Shown piece by piece: positions 1 to 11,505 of a DNA stretch of 64,000 bases (its first letter is position 1; each line of letters opens with the position of its first letter). The DNA is from Oreocharis arfaki (taxonomy: Eukaryota > Chordata > Aves > Passeriformes > Paramythiidae): the NCBI GenBank assembly GCA_013398015.1, contig VZRR01007717.1, positions 62,001-126,000 of the forward strand, written 5' to 3'. The position numbers were made by a program, and so were the translations under genes. The notes beneath the pieces are model-generated. The model made no database searches. It was not told the DNA's origin and saw only the letters and a list, made by a program, of their open reading frames with translations.

Positions 1-181
1 GTGGGGCTGAGGGAGAGCGAAGCACTGCCAACTCAAAGCCACAAAGAGGGATACCTTGGGCTACCCTCCGCCACTGAGTAGAGAAAATTTGATGAAAGAC
101 TGAAAGCAAAGTTACACACAAATTGTTTCCATAAAGTGAATGGAAGTGGGCTGAATTCTGATGAATTCACACAGCAGTTGC

Positions 182-877
182 TGTCTTGGTTTGAAAGACA
201 GGCATTTGTTTAAGGAAGGCAGAAACCCCCTTTGAAATGGGAAATGCAACCCCCTTCCCTCCAGATTATTATAACTTTGAAATTAAGGGGCTTTCAGGCA
301 AGGATATGAGAAATAGGAATAACAGTTCTTTACTAATTTATATATATAAAACAAAACAAAAAAATAAACAACAATGACTATGGCAGTTATAACAGCACAG
401 TCACCCAGTGCAGCCTCCTCGGCTGCCAGGCAGCTTCCCCTCCTGGAGCAGTGCTGGTCACAGCCGGCAGCAGCGCTGGTGGCTCCCGGTGAGCAGGGTG
501 GGTGTAATAGTTCTGGTGAAACAGTGGTCCTGTGGAAAAGGGTCTGGTCCTCACCTGAAGGTCCAGTGATGTAGCTTCTCGTCCTCTGGAAGTCCAGCAG
601 AGAAAAGCTCCCTTGTGCCTGAAAAACCCCTGATTATATCCAGGTGGGAAATGTTCAGTTCCTCCTCCCAGGCAGAGCATCTCACAATGGGGTGGTGAGG
701 CACTGATGGGGCCATTAACAGGAGATAGTCCAGAGCCCCTTATCTGTGAGTCGTTCGGCCAGGCACAGATGGGCCCATTAACAGAAAATAGTCCGGAGGG
801 AGGAGGCAAAGAAACACTGCCCCACCTGGTTTTACAGTTCATGAAGATGGTGATAGAATATACTGCAACCCAGGACA
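182..877 (-). mobile_element. Solo LTR of an avian endogenous retrovirus (ERVL-like)
   Basis: This 696-bp element has matching inverted ends: it opens TGTCTTGG and closes CCAGGACA on the plus strand. It is flanked by a perfect 5-bp target duplication, GTTGC, at 177-181 and 878-882. A 5-bp duplication suits ERVL-type integration. Read on the minus strand it starts TGTCCTGGGTTGCAG and shows, in order, a duplicated U3 block, a TATA-like GGATATAATC (about 641-632) and a variant polyadenylation signal AGTAAA (334-329), the order expected of U3-R-U5. The overall sequence matches my memory of a common songbird LTR family. No internal retroviral sequence lies beside it, so it is a recombined solo LTR. 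The 184- and 100-residue frames inside are LTR shadows, not genes. Confidence 0.87.
702..798 (-). repeat. U3 direct repeats inside the solo LTR
   Basis: A block of about 34 bp occurs twice, at 702-735 and 765-798, offset by 63 bp. The shared core includes CATTAACAG, then ATAGTCC. In the LTR's own orientation the copies lie about 80-175 bp from its start, within U3, where retroviral enhancer repeats sit. Enhancer function is inference. Confidence 0.75.
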
Positions 878-882
878 GTTGC

Positions 883-3800
883 ATAGTGGAATGGAAAACC
901 ATGAAAGCCCTACACATGCACACATACATAGAGCCTGCCAAAACAAAATGTGATCAAAGAAAAAAGAAGCAAACATATGGACAAATTCTTAGCAAGAGAA
1001 AAGCGTAGCCAAGTTCACTGACCTTTATTTTAATTTTCTTTAGTTCTCAGCTTTATGAGGAGTGCAGGAAATGTGCTATTCCCAACTGATACAATCTTCA
1101 AGAAAGGTGCAACATCTCCCCAAACTAGAGAAAACTGAATGCAGCCAGAAGCCTGTTTAATCTGCTGTCCCCCAGTGTCCTTCCAAATAAAGCTCTCCTG
1201 GTGTTCTCTCAGGGGCCACCAAATAAGGCAACAAGGAACTTACAGTGTGGCAGAGAGCTCATTTTTAAAAATACATTAATACATCTCATGGAAAGAACAC
1301 TTCAAGGAGATGAGAATTTATTTGAAACATTGGGAGATTTTTTTTCATATGGCAATGAAGAGCTCCAGGGTTCTTTTGTTTCCGTTTTTTTTATTGTTGT
1401 GGCGGTAGTGGTGGTGGGTAGGTTTTTATGTATTTATTTTTCATTATTATTATTTATTATTTTATTTTCATTTATTAGCTGTTGCTCTATTTCCAGTATC
1501 TCTTTTATTATCACATCATTTGATAGCACCCAGTACAGCAATAGAGGAATATTGCTAGGTAGTGTATTGGCTGGGGGTTTAAACTGACTTCTGGAGGTTT
1601 GTGTTCAGAGTTCATCTTGTAATGTTTTCAATCTGCTGCTATGTAAACATGAATACTGAGGGTAGAATCTGAAATTTTCACGTGATTTTTACTCCTTTGC
1701 ATTCACAGAGCCATTTTCATCACAAAGTATAAATTTAACACAGTGAGATTCCTTGTGAAATAGCAAATTTCACGCCTTTTTTACAAACAAATGGACTATA
1801 GTAACAAAATAGATGAAACCCCATCCAAATATCTCACATCCAGCTTCAGGTAGTACAATAAGAGTATAAACTCCGGCGTTTCGCTGTGAAAGGTGTAGTA
1901 TTATCCCGTTCTTACTCACCCTGGTGGGAGTTTTACCACTGTCTTTGTGGGGCCAGGATTTTATTCATGGTTCATGGGAAGCAAGGCTGCCAAATGGACT
2001 ATTAACTTGGGCTGACAGCAGAGCAATGCCATACCTGTGCCACCTGCATGGGTGAGTGTACTGTGCTTGAGACAGTCTCCCAGTGAACACTGACTCATTT
2101 AACCTTTACTTTATCAAACATTCCTGAAGACAAGGCCAGTGGGCTACTGAGTGGAGTTTTGCTTTGACCAGACATTCCCCACGCAGAGATTACCCAGTAG
2201 AGCTCACAAATTGCAGGGATGAACCTTCTACAAGACTCAGATACACACACATTAGACTGTCTGAATCTTTAGCTCGTGTCTAAAACTGCAGTGCAATTTC
2301 CTAATTGATAACTCTCTGATTTAACTATTGTGTGACTGCCTATTGAAGTTTTTGTCTAAATAAATTTTCAAATCAACAAAAAGATTTCAAGGACTTATGA
2401 TTTAGCACTTTATTAGAATATAGAGTAAGTTTTTCTTTGATTTTTGCCTGGAGGTAATACAGTTTATTCTCTTATAACATGGGCGATCTATCATCAATCA
2501 TCATACCAGCACGTATAAAGAGGTCGTGGTTTAAACTGACCACTGGGCTTCTGATCAGCTGCTACAGTGGGACCACAGAAATAGAAGCATGATTGAAAAT
2601 CTAGGAATTAGTGACTAGAATAAGAGGGTTTAGTAGGAAGGATCAAGGTTTTTTGACTAAATGTTCCCTTCATGCTAGAACTTTATTTTAAAGAGATGGA
2701 TTTAGTTTGGTTTATAAATGTCATAACTGTTTTTATTTGGGAACTTTAGAAAAATTTGGAAACAGAAACATTATTTTTGTACTATTTAAAAAAAATCTAA
2801 ACATTTGTTTTAATTGTATATTTTCCCCTCTGTTGCTCTGACTAAAACAAAACAAAATAAAATAAAATAAAATATGTTTTTTCACTTTTGTTTTCATCTT
2901 CTCATTCTTTTCTGCTTACCCAGTTTTTAAATATTCTGCAGGGCTTTCGAGTTGTAGAGCAAAAACTCTGCATCATCTCCATTCTTTTGTCACTCTGTAA
3001 CCTTTACGAAGCATGAAAAAGTATGGAGTATGGAAAGGTAGAGGAAAGTAAAAATCGAAATATTAAAAACTAGCCTGCCTAGGGCTGGGCAAAAAACCCG
3101 AAAAAGCAGAAGAAGGAGGAAAAAAAACCCCAAAACCCAACATCTGAAGCTATTCTGAAAAAAAAACCAAACCCCAAAAACTGGGTTGCGTGGAAAAAGT
3201 TTGAATTTAAGCATTAGATAGGAGGACTGTACCATATATTCTTTTCCCTTTGTAAGCTGCAATTGACAAGGCAAAAAACCATCTTCGACTTTATATAGAG
3301 CAGCATGCTGAGAGGGTATGATGGCATTATAATGCTGCACACTGTATCCCTGAGAGACATTCTGGAGCTGCTTTTTTGCTATTTCTGTCGCAGTCCTCTC
3401 TCTACCCTGCCTTTTGCTCAGTATGTTAGTGAAAAATTTTGTGAGGTAATATTTAAGGACAGCCAAATTATTTCTTGTTGCCTCTGACCAACATTATATA
3501 AATGAAAAATTAAAACCAAATCAAAATTATTTTGAAAGCTAGCTAAATAATTTTCAACAATGTGTCGTTTCTGAAAGTAGAAAATGGCAAAGAATATTAG
3601 TTCAGAGAAAAGAACATACGTATTTCAAGGTCCTGCTTTAGCAGATAAGCCCATTAGCAAATACAGAAAGACTCATAAACCTTACAATATCTTCCTGTAA
3701 AAAATGAAAGAAATAAAAACTGCATGTATTGGTATAAAAAAGCTGTTATAAAAGCTGCTCTTTCTTGTGTATTTTGAGGTACATCGGGCTTAATTGGTAA

Positions 3801-6800
3801 TGGTTTTCATTTTGCATACATTCCCACACATCCACAAGTGTAGACATCCAATGGCCACATTCGCATGGGCAAATGAGCAACTGTAGAATTAATGTTGTAT
3901 GATCTAGGCTCAGGGACACAGAAACTCTGTGTTGAAAAGTCTATTGTCTGTAAAAAGCACACCTTTTGAAAACGTGAAGATAAACCTTCTGTGTTCTTGT
4001 GTCCAGAGGAAAAACCCCCCTTGTTTAAGTAATTTTGATAAATGTAGGAAGCCTTACCATTTAAGAAATCACAGCCATCTCTCCTGGGGTTAAAGAGAGA
4101 GGATGCAACAAAAGCATCATGTAAGTTGCATTGTCAGGACTGACACACACCTTTACATGCACTTGTTACAGTGGTTGAAGCCTTAAAAGCAAAGAAGGAA
4201 AAGCAAATTTGAAGGAATACCCTAAGGTTTATTTAATAATGCAATAATTTTCCTGGCTGAAACAGAGTTCTAGAAATGGCTCCCAGAGATAGTAAAGCTG
4301 TTCTCTTAATCTATATTTGTCTTCCTGGAGATACCCTAAATAGGTTGTTTTCCCCCTTAATTCCTCTCCCTTTAGGTGATACACATTCATGATTCACATG
4401 AAAACACATTCAGTCAGCTTTAGCCTGAAGACGCATGGAGGAGAAACTGGGAGTCCTCCTAGCGTAGCAGTCTCTCATTCCAGTACTACCACAGCCCCAC
4501 TCTGGGTGCAGTGCTATGAATCTACCAGTCCATCTGCTTTTACCTACTTCCAGCTTTGGATGTAGATGTCACTGTTCCTCTGTTGCACTCTCATCTTACC
4601 AAGCTGCAGAGGAGATCACTCCCAAATGTCTGTGTGTTGCTTACAAACCCTTCATCTTTGAGAGATGCATCATCCCTGCACCTCCTGCTGGAAAGTACCT
4701 GTGACTGGTTCTGTGAGGTAGGAGCATCCTGTCATTTCACAGCTCACCCAGCAGAGTTACTTCACCCTATCTGAGGTGCTCTTCTCTCTGCTATTTCCTC
4801 TGTTCATCCATGTGTGCATACAGTGAGACCTGACTTGATTTTCTAGCATTTATACTCTCAAATTTACTGTTTTATGATGGCTTATTAATGAGTTTTACAA
4901 TTAAGATGTTTGTTCAACCTCTCCTTTGCATGCTGTTAAAACTGTGCTGCTTTAATAGCTGGGAGCCCACAAGATCAGATCTCTGCTCAAGAATATTTAT
5001 GTGTGGTAAGAGTATTCGATTTGCCAACAGATGAGGTTACAGTGCCTTGTAAGTCATTCATTTTGATGTTTATTTCCTCTGGAATTGCTCTCAGGGGTAG
5101 GTCTTCCTTCCTGTCAAATGGCTCCATGTTCACTTCTCACCAGCTGTTCTTCTGTATCCCCGAATGTTTTCTGGACTGAGAGAAATGCATATTCCCCAAT
5201 TTGCTTGATTGCAACCTGTGACAAAGAAAGCAGAGCCCAGCCTATGTCTTTAATCTGATGCTATGGGAGGAAAGGAAGGAACGCTGGGAGAAAAAGATTA
5301 ACAGAGGGCTTTTTTTCTTTTTTTTTTTCCACTCTCTCACCTTTTCCTTTATTTTTTCTCTGGATGCAGGTTAGGTAGAAGGTCCTAGAGTAATTTTGAT
5401 CATTTGGTTCAAAGGGCATCAGTGTGAAGCACTGTGCTGTACTGGCAGCAGACATTCCCTTTCTTTCACCTCATCTGGTCTATGCAGGCCATCACTGTTT
5501 ACAAGAAGACTTAAATAAATGCCTACATAAAGACTGCAGCCCCCACTGACAAGACAAGTAAAATCTCTCCAAGCTTAGCGCTGAGGAAAACTCAATCAAC
5601 TGAGCAAGGTCTGTGTGTCACATACTGGCTGCCTAATGTAGCTCTGATTAAGACACCCATATGTTGGAACTAAGTCCTGAGTACAGGCTAATTCTTTGTT
5701 AAAAAAAAAAAAAGGAAAAGAAATTAAACAAGGACAACAGACCTCTTGCAATGCAAGTGTTGTATAAGCTCCGAGTCCCAGTTTCAGTGATTTTGTGCCG
5801 CTCTCTTTTCATTTTATTTTTCCTTTCTGTGGGGCTTTTTGCCACTAATGAAAACAGAAGTTGCAAAGCATGCGTGTCTTGATGTCTTAATAGGTTTCTA
5901 CTCTACTGGGATACTTTAGCATCTTGAAAGTTTTAAGTTGATACACAGTGTAACAGTAAAAAATTAATTATTATTAAGGGTTAACCAAGGACCTGAGTGG
6001 TGGAAACCAATCCAGTTGTGTATAATTAGAGAGTAGCTACCTTGTAATATTGAAGCTGTAAATAGCCCCTGTGGGGGCCCTGACAGAAGGCTGAGGTGTT
6101 TACAAGGCACGAGAGATGCTGCCTCAAAGTACATAATTCCTGTTGCCATAACTATTGCTGATATAATGGATGTGTTCATTAAAACCAGAGGATTATTTGT
6201 TTATTCATCTTTCTGTATTGCAGGCCCTTCCTCAGAGGGGGGAGGGACAGCTTCCTTTCAATACAAATTTATAGTACACACCTTTTTTTTTTGCCCAGTC
6301 AGAGGAATATTAAAGGATTGCTTTATTGATTGCTAACCAGAGGTCTGTTCCCCATTGGGAAAATTAACTTCTCCAAACTGCTTGCAAACAGCCCTGCAGA
6401 ATCCAGAAGGGAAGGAAATGTGCACACATCCATTTTTAGGCTCCCATTGGGCCTTGGGAGTGGCACTTATTAAGTCTTTGTCTGCAAGGCATGCGCTGCT
6501 TTCCCCTGCAGGGCCATTTCATAGCCTCCTCCTTCTGTGCTCAGCTGGGCTGCTGGAAAACTCATCCTGGGCCAGTCTGGTGTGAGAGAGAAGGCACAAA
6601 AGTTACCTGAGGAGCAAGAAGAGGAATTGTCACACCTGACCACAGCACCCATTACCCATCCCCCTGCTCTGGTTGCAGGGAAGGGGCGAAGGAGTCTGGA
6701 AAAAGAGACGCATGTTGAGCTTGGGTGAATGGCTGAAGTGAGAAAGGTGCTTTAGTTTTTGTCTTTATTGCTCACTTTCCAAACGTATTTGAATAGGTAA

Positions 6801-9800
6801 GAAATTAAACTCATTTTCCCCAGGTGGAACCTGGTTTGTTTCTGACAGTGACTGGTGACTGATATCCCTGTCTTTGTCTCCATCTGTAACACTTTTCCTT
6901 CTTACTGGGTGCCCCCATCCTCTTGGGGAGGAGGAGTGGGCACTTGGTTGCCATGGGCAACTGACCCCAGACTGTGGTTCCAGAGCTCCTGCCCTGTCAC
7001 TACACACACAGAGTTCTCTCTCTGTCAACTCCTGGAATTCCAGCATGTGACCATGTGCAGCAACATGAGGAAAGATACCAGCAGTATCTGGTAAAGAATA
7101 TTTCTTTATTTCTGAGGAAAGAATACAGCAGTAGCAGTGCCATGCAACTAATAATAGCCAAGCAGATATAGCATCCCTTCATGGGGTCTTCAAGTCTTGC
7201 TTCCAAATGCTGAGGCCACAAGTGGCTGGGGAAGGCTGCCAATAAGATGACGTCTTCACAGGCCATGCTAAAGGCTTCATCACAGCTCTGTGGCCCTAGA
7301 AATGAGCAAGGGACTGATTTTCACAGACTGGTATTTCTTGATGGGCTTGAACCTAATTTTTTTCTTCATTAATACTACCTGAGATGTGAGATCATGACTC
7401 AGTTTTAATACATATTGTGCATTTATCTCCAGAAAATGCTGCTCCAGGTGTCCTCAGGCTGGTGCCATTGCTAGCACACCAGAATGAATCACTTGCTAAT
7501 TTTGGAACCAGTGTAAAGAAACAGCCTGGGTTTCAGAAGGTGGAGATCCAGTGTCCATGCTGGCATGCATCCTGCAAGCACGGTGTGGGTGGTAAGTGAG
7601 CTCTGCAGTGGTCACTTTGAAATGAACTGTCCTGCTTGGAAAGAGTAACTGCCCTACAGACACCCATGAAGCTTATCACCTAAACTGCATGCTGTCAGAA
7701 ATTTGCAGTTCACAACTGCATCTGAAGAAATATCACTTTATTAAGAGGAGGCAGCTTTACCCATAAGATATAAGAACAGTGTCTTCCTCCTAGCATCATC
7801 ATCTGTAGTCTAAATATTTCTTTTACCACTGCTGTTATCCCCACCTATTGTAGTTCAGTATTTCAGACATCAGTCATTCATCCTGTCTTTGGTGTGTAAC
7901 TTTATCTCCTTATACCTTTACACATATTCATTTTAATCAAATTTTAACATATATTGTATTTCTGTCACATCAATATCAAATTTCAGCATTAGAAAAAGTG
8001 TAAAAAAGTATTTTTTATTTTTTGTCTCCAGTCTGCCTACCCTTTGTACAGTGAAACTTTTGTGCCTTGGATGCCTGACCACCGTGATGGCAGATCAGGA
8101 TGGAGCAAATGCAGTGGGTTGGCACAAAGAGCTTGGTCTCCAGCCTGCAGGATAAACAGCGGTGTGGTATTGGAGACTGCCAAAGCCTGGCAAGGTGAGA
8201 AGAAAGCCTCAGTGCAACATGGACCAGCTTGGGATCTCTAAAGGTCAGTCTCAGCATCCAAAACTCTTTTTGTTCTCATAGGTTTGGGGTCAGGGGGGAT
8301 ATTTTTAGCCATTGTTAGTAGGGTTTTTTTTTTGCACCTGTCAGTTATTGCACTTGCAGGAGAGGTTTCAGCAGAGGCCCAAAACCTTTCAGTCTGCTTT
8401 GCTGTTTCTGCTCTCCATTGTCACCAGTGCCTGGTTGAAGAGGATGAGTCTGGAAGCCAAGGTTTGCAAACCTGATCACAGCTAAATGTTTTTCCAAATG
8501 TTTCTCCCATCCGCACATTCCAAAGTCACAAGTGGTAGAAATCTCTTCAGATTTTTTTAAGGCTTATCAGGGGAAAGCAAGCCTACAGAGGTTTGAACAC
8601 TGAGATGTTCAAACCCATCAGAAAACATTTCAAAATAAGCTAACATTGTGTTCTTAAATGCAATGGAAATGCTACTGCAAATCTCCTCCTGGCCAAGTGG
8701 TAAGCACGTGTGCTTAATTTGGAGTATTGATTTCACGATTAAGCAGTATCCACAGTATTGACAGATGTCCCTGAGTCAGGGCCTTAAAGTATGCAGTGGC
8801 TCTTCTAATTAGCTACTTCAGTCGTTTCACCATGACCTCTTAATTTTATATGATTGGAGTTTTACTAGTTTATGAAAGAATATAAAAGCATTCAATAAGA
8901 AAGCAGGAAACAGTGAATCAATTCAGTCCAGTCTCAGGAGGGGTTTGATCCTGGGATATGCTGAGCATCAACAGTACTTAGAGAAGTCAACTCAGAGGCC
9001 ATTCTACAACTCCAGGTAATTTGCCATTAAAGTAAACCGTAAGATTTTCTGGTTATCCACATTTTCTCATGCCAAAAAAAATCTTAAAGCAAAAAATACA
9101 GCTGTGTTGTCATTTAAAGGCGCCTTTAGAGACATTTAGTATTCAGCAATAAAGGCAGAGGACAGGCACACTCTAGGTACTAGCCAACACTCTTGCAGTA
9201 TTATTTAAAAGATGATAGCACTAAGACAGATTCTGAAGAAATGCACAGCTGAGTACATTTGTACCAGGAAGCATGGAGTTTTAGCAGGCATAGCTCTAGC
9301 TGATTTTCAAAAAGGCTGTAGTTCTGTCATTGATCAGAAAATTCTCAGTTTCAGCATCGCATTCCATCCCGAACAGCCAGATGAAAAAACTCATTATATC
9401 TTGTTTACATTCATACAATTACAGTAACCAGAAAACAACAGTCACAAATTTGCTTACATATCATCCTGGAATTCCACCCCATAAAAAGATACAAGTACAA
9501 TTTAAAGGTTACTTTTACGGTATTGGTACACTGTTTCTACCTATAAATAAATAAAATTTGTGAGATTAGAAAGTATAGTGACCTTCATGTAACAGTGTAG
9601 GAAAGCAATTAGCTCAAGGTCACTTGCAAATCAGAATGGCTTAGGAGGATAGTTTAGTCCTGAGCTGCTGACCAGGACAACGAGATTTATATATCCGTGT
9701 TTGTAGATACTATGATATTTGTTTAACACATCTGTCTGGATAATATTTGCACTGAACAAGCAAGAGAGAAAGGATAAAAGAGCCAAATGTCATCTATTTT

Positions 9801-11035
9801 ATGTTTGTGTGTACAACAAAACGGAGAGTTTACAAATGTCAGCAACTTGTTTTTGTGTTTCACTCCTTCAAAACATCTTGAAACAAAAAAATTGGATGTG
9901 ACAAGAAATTAATCCATATTGTGATCTAATTATTCTTTGAATTATGGGAAAAATGGAAGATGTCTAAAATATTTAATTGTGAGAAGTGTCTATTAAGCTA
10001 ACTTTGCAGTGAACTTACAAGATTTTTAAACACTTGTGCCAGGTTTGAGATGCCTAAATAGCCAGAAGACTGATTTTCTCTTTCGGGGTATACATGGAGT
10101 ACGCAAAAAACAATTCTTTATTTCTTACAATCCAGACCAAGGCCTGGTCACAGAGTCTTCTTACTGCCATTGCATGGTCACAGCAGAAGGGGTTTTTTTA
10201 CCAGGTAGGCTGGAGAGGGACGGTGGGTTGGGGAACCCAAACTCCCAGAAGGGCTGGCAGAGCTGGGGGCTGCTGTGCTGAGCCACATCCTTCTGCCAGC
10301 CTGGATGCAGTGGAAGTGCTGCCTCATTCACATGGTGAAGTCCCAGCTTTTGGGAAGTGTTTACACAGAAACTGATAACAGCTGAAAAAACCTGGCTTTA
10401 TATTTTAAATCTCTTTTAACTATTTCGGTTTATCTCACTAAACCACCCCTGTGACAGATTACCATTTCAGGCAGTGTTGACTGGGTCATCTACACCTTGA
10501 TCAAAAGCCTGTAAATACTTGTTTACACGCCCTTCTATGAACACAATCTGCTGTTGTGTGTTTTCATATCAAGCTGTAACAAGGCAAAAAGGAAGTGCTC
10601 ACCCAGGAGACTCTCCAGAGAGTTTGCCAAAAAATTAGATAGGCCGAGCCAACCTGTGCAAACCAAACTGAACTGTCATGAGCACAACTACTGGCACAAC
10701 AAAGTCATCCCTTATTTAAGGGAGCCTGTATGGTCGAGTAACTCAGATCCAATATGGAAATGAAGGAATTTTGCTCAGCTCCCTTTTGGGGGATTACCTA
10801 TGAGCTGTAACTGAGGAATACAAAATGGAACTACAGAAATATCAATTAATAAAAATCTGTGTAAGATATCCCTTTCTTTCTGTAATGTGTGATATGCAGT
10901 GCAGGATTTTAAGATTAACTTATTGAACACACTTATCTCTGGCAAGTCAATGCCTTGAGGACATCTGGGGCTATGCAGAGTGCTGTCTCTCCCAATAAAA
11001 GCACCCTCGGATCATTACTATCCACAAAAAGTTCA
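883..11035. other. Gene-free flank, no recognised feature
   Basis: This is AT-rich intergenic DNA beyond the 3' end of FBXL17. It holds a short AAAAT run near 2854-2873, T-rich low-complexity sequence near 1370-1490 and a mildly GC-richer stretch at about 6350-7300. Open frames here are short, overlap on both strands, and show no domain I recognise. I see no exon with convincing splice sites. Confidence 0.6.
2854..2873. repeat. AAAAT pentanucleotide microsatellite
   Basis: About four AAAAT units follow an A-rich lead-in. It is low-complexity sequence with no evident function. Confidence 0.8.
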
Positions 11036-11505
11036 ACAAGGAAGGAGGGAAGGCAGAAGGAAGCACAGAAACACTCAATATCCTGCTCTTTCCCAGCCCC
11101 TCACTTCCTCAACATGACCCTGGCTCCTGAGCCTCTGCCCTGGCCTTCCTACCTCCAGCCCCCACACATTGACCCTGAGGGCATCTCCCCATCCTCCCCC
11201 GGTGCTCCTTGCAGGTGGTGGTCAGGTCTGCACCACCCCTTCCACAGTCTGAGGTCAAGAGTCAGCCCAATGTGGCTCCAACTGTGAGGCTCCCAGGGAC
11301 TTTCTTGGTTTGCCCACCTCTTTCCTTGCACTATAAGCAACCAGTGCAGCTGCAGGCACAGCTGCTCCATCAGGGACTGCTGTCTCCCATTCCAGTTGCG
11401 CAGTGCTGGGCTGGCATCCAGTGGTTCCTCCTGGGCTGGAAGTGCCCCATGGACCAGTTCAGCAGCTCCAGTTCCTTTCCTGTCCAGTCTTATTAGCAGC
11501 AAAAA
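11036..11505. other. GC-rich patch of unknown origin
   Basis: About 450 bp are clearly richer in G+C than the surroundings and are open in several frames on both strands (for example 11209-11496 plus and 11502-11149 minus). The predicted peptides are rich in P, S, Q and L, with no domain. Parallel open frames are what GC-rich non-coding DNA produces. It could be an old repeat, a non-coding RNA exon or simply unique sequence; I cannot tell. Confidence 0.4.

Noticed and set aside
387..941. 184-codon minus-strand open frame
   Set aside because: It lies almost wholly inside the solo LTR at 182-877 and has no protein domain; GC-rich LTR sequence explains it.
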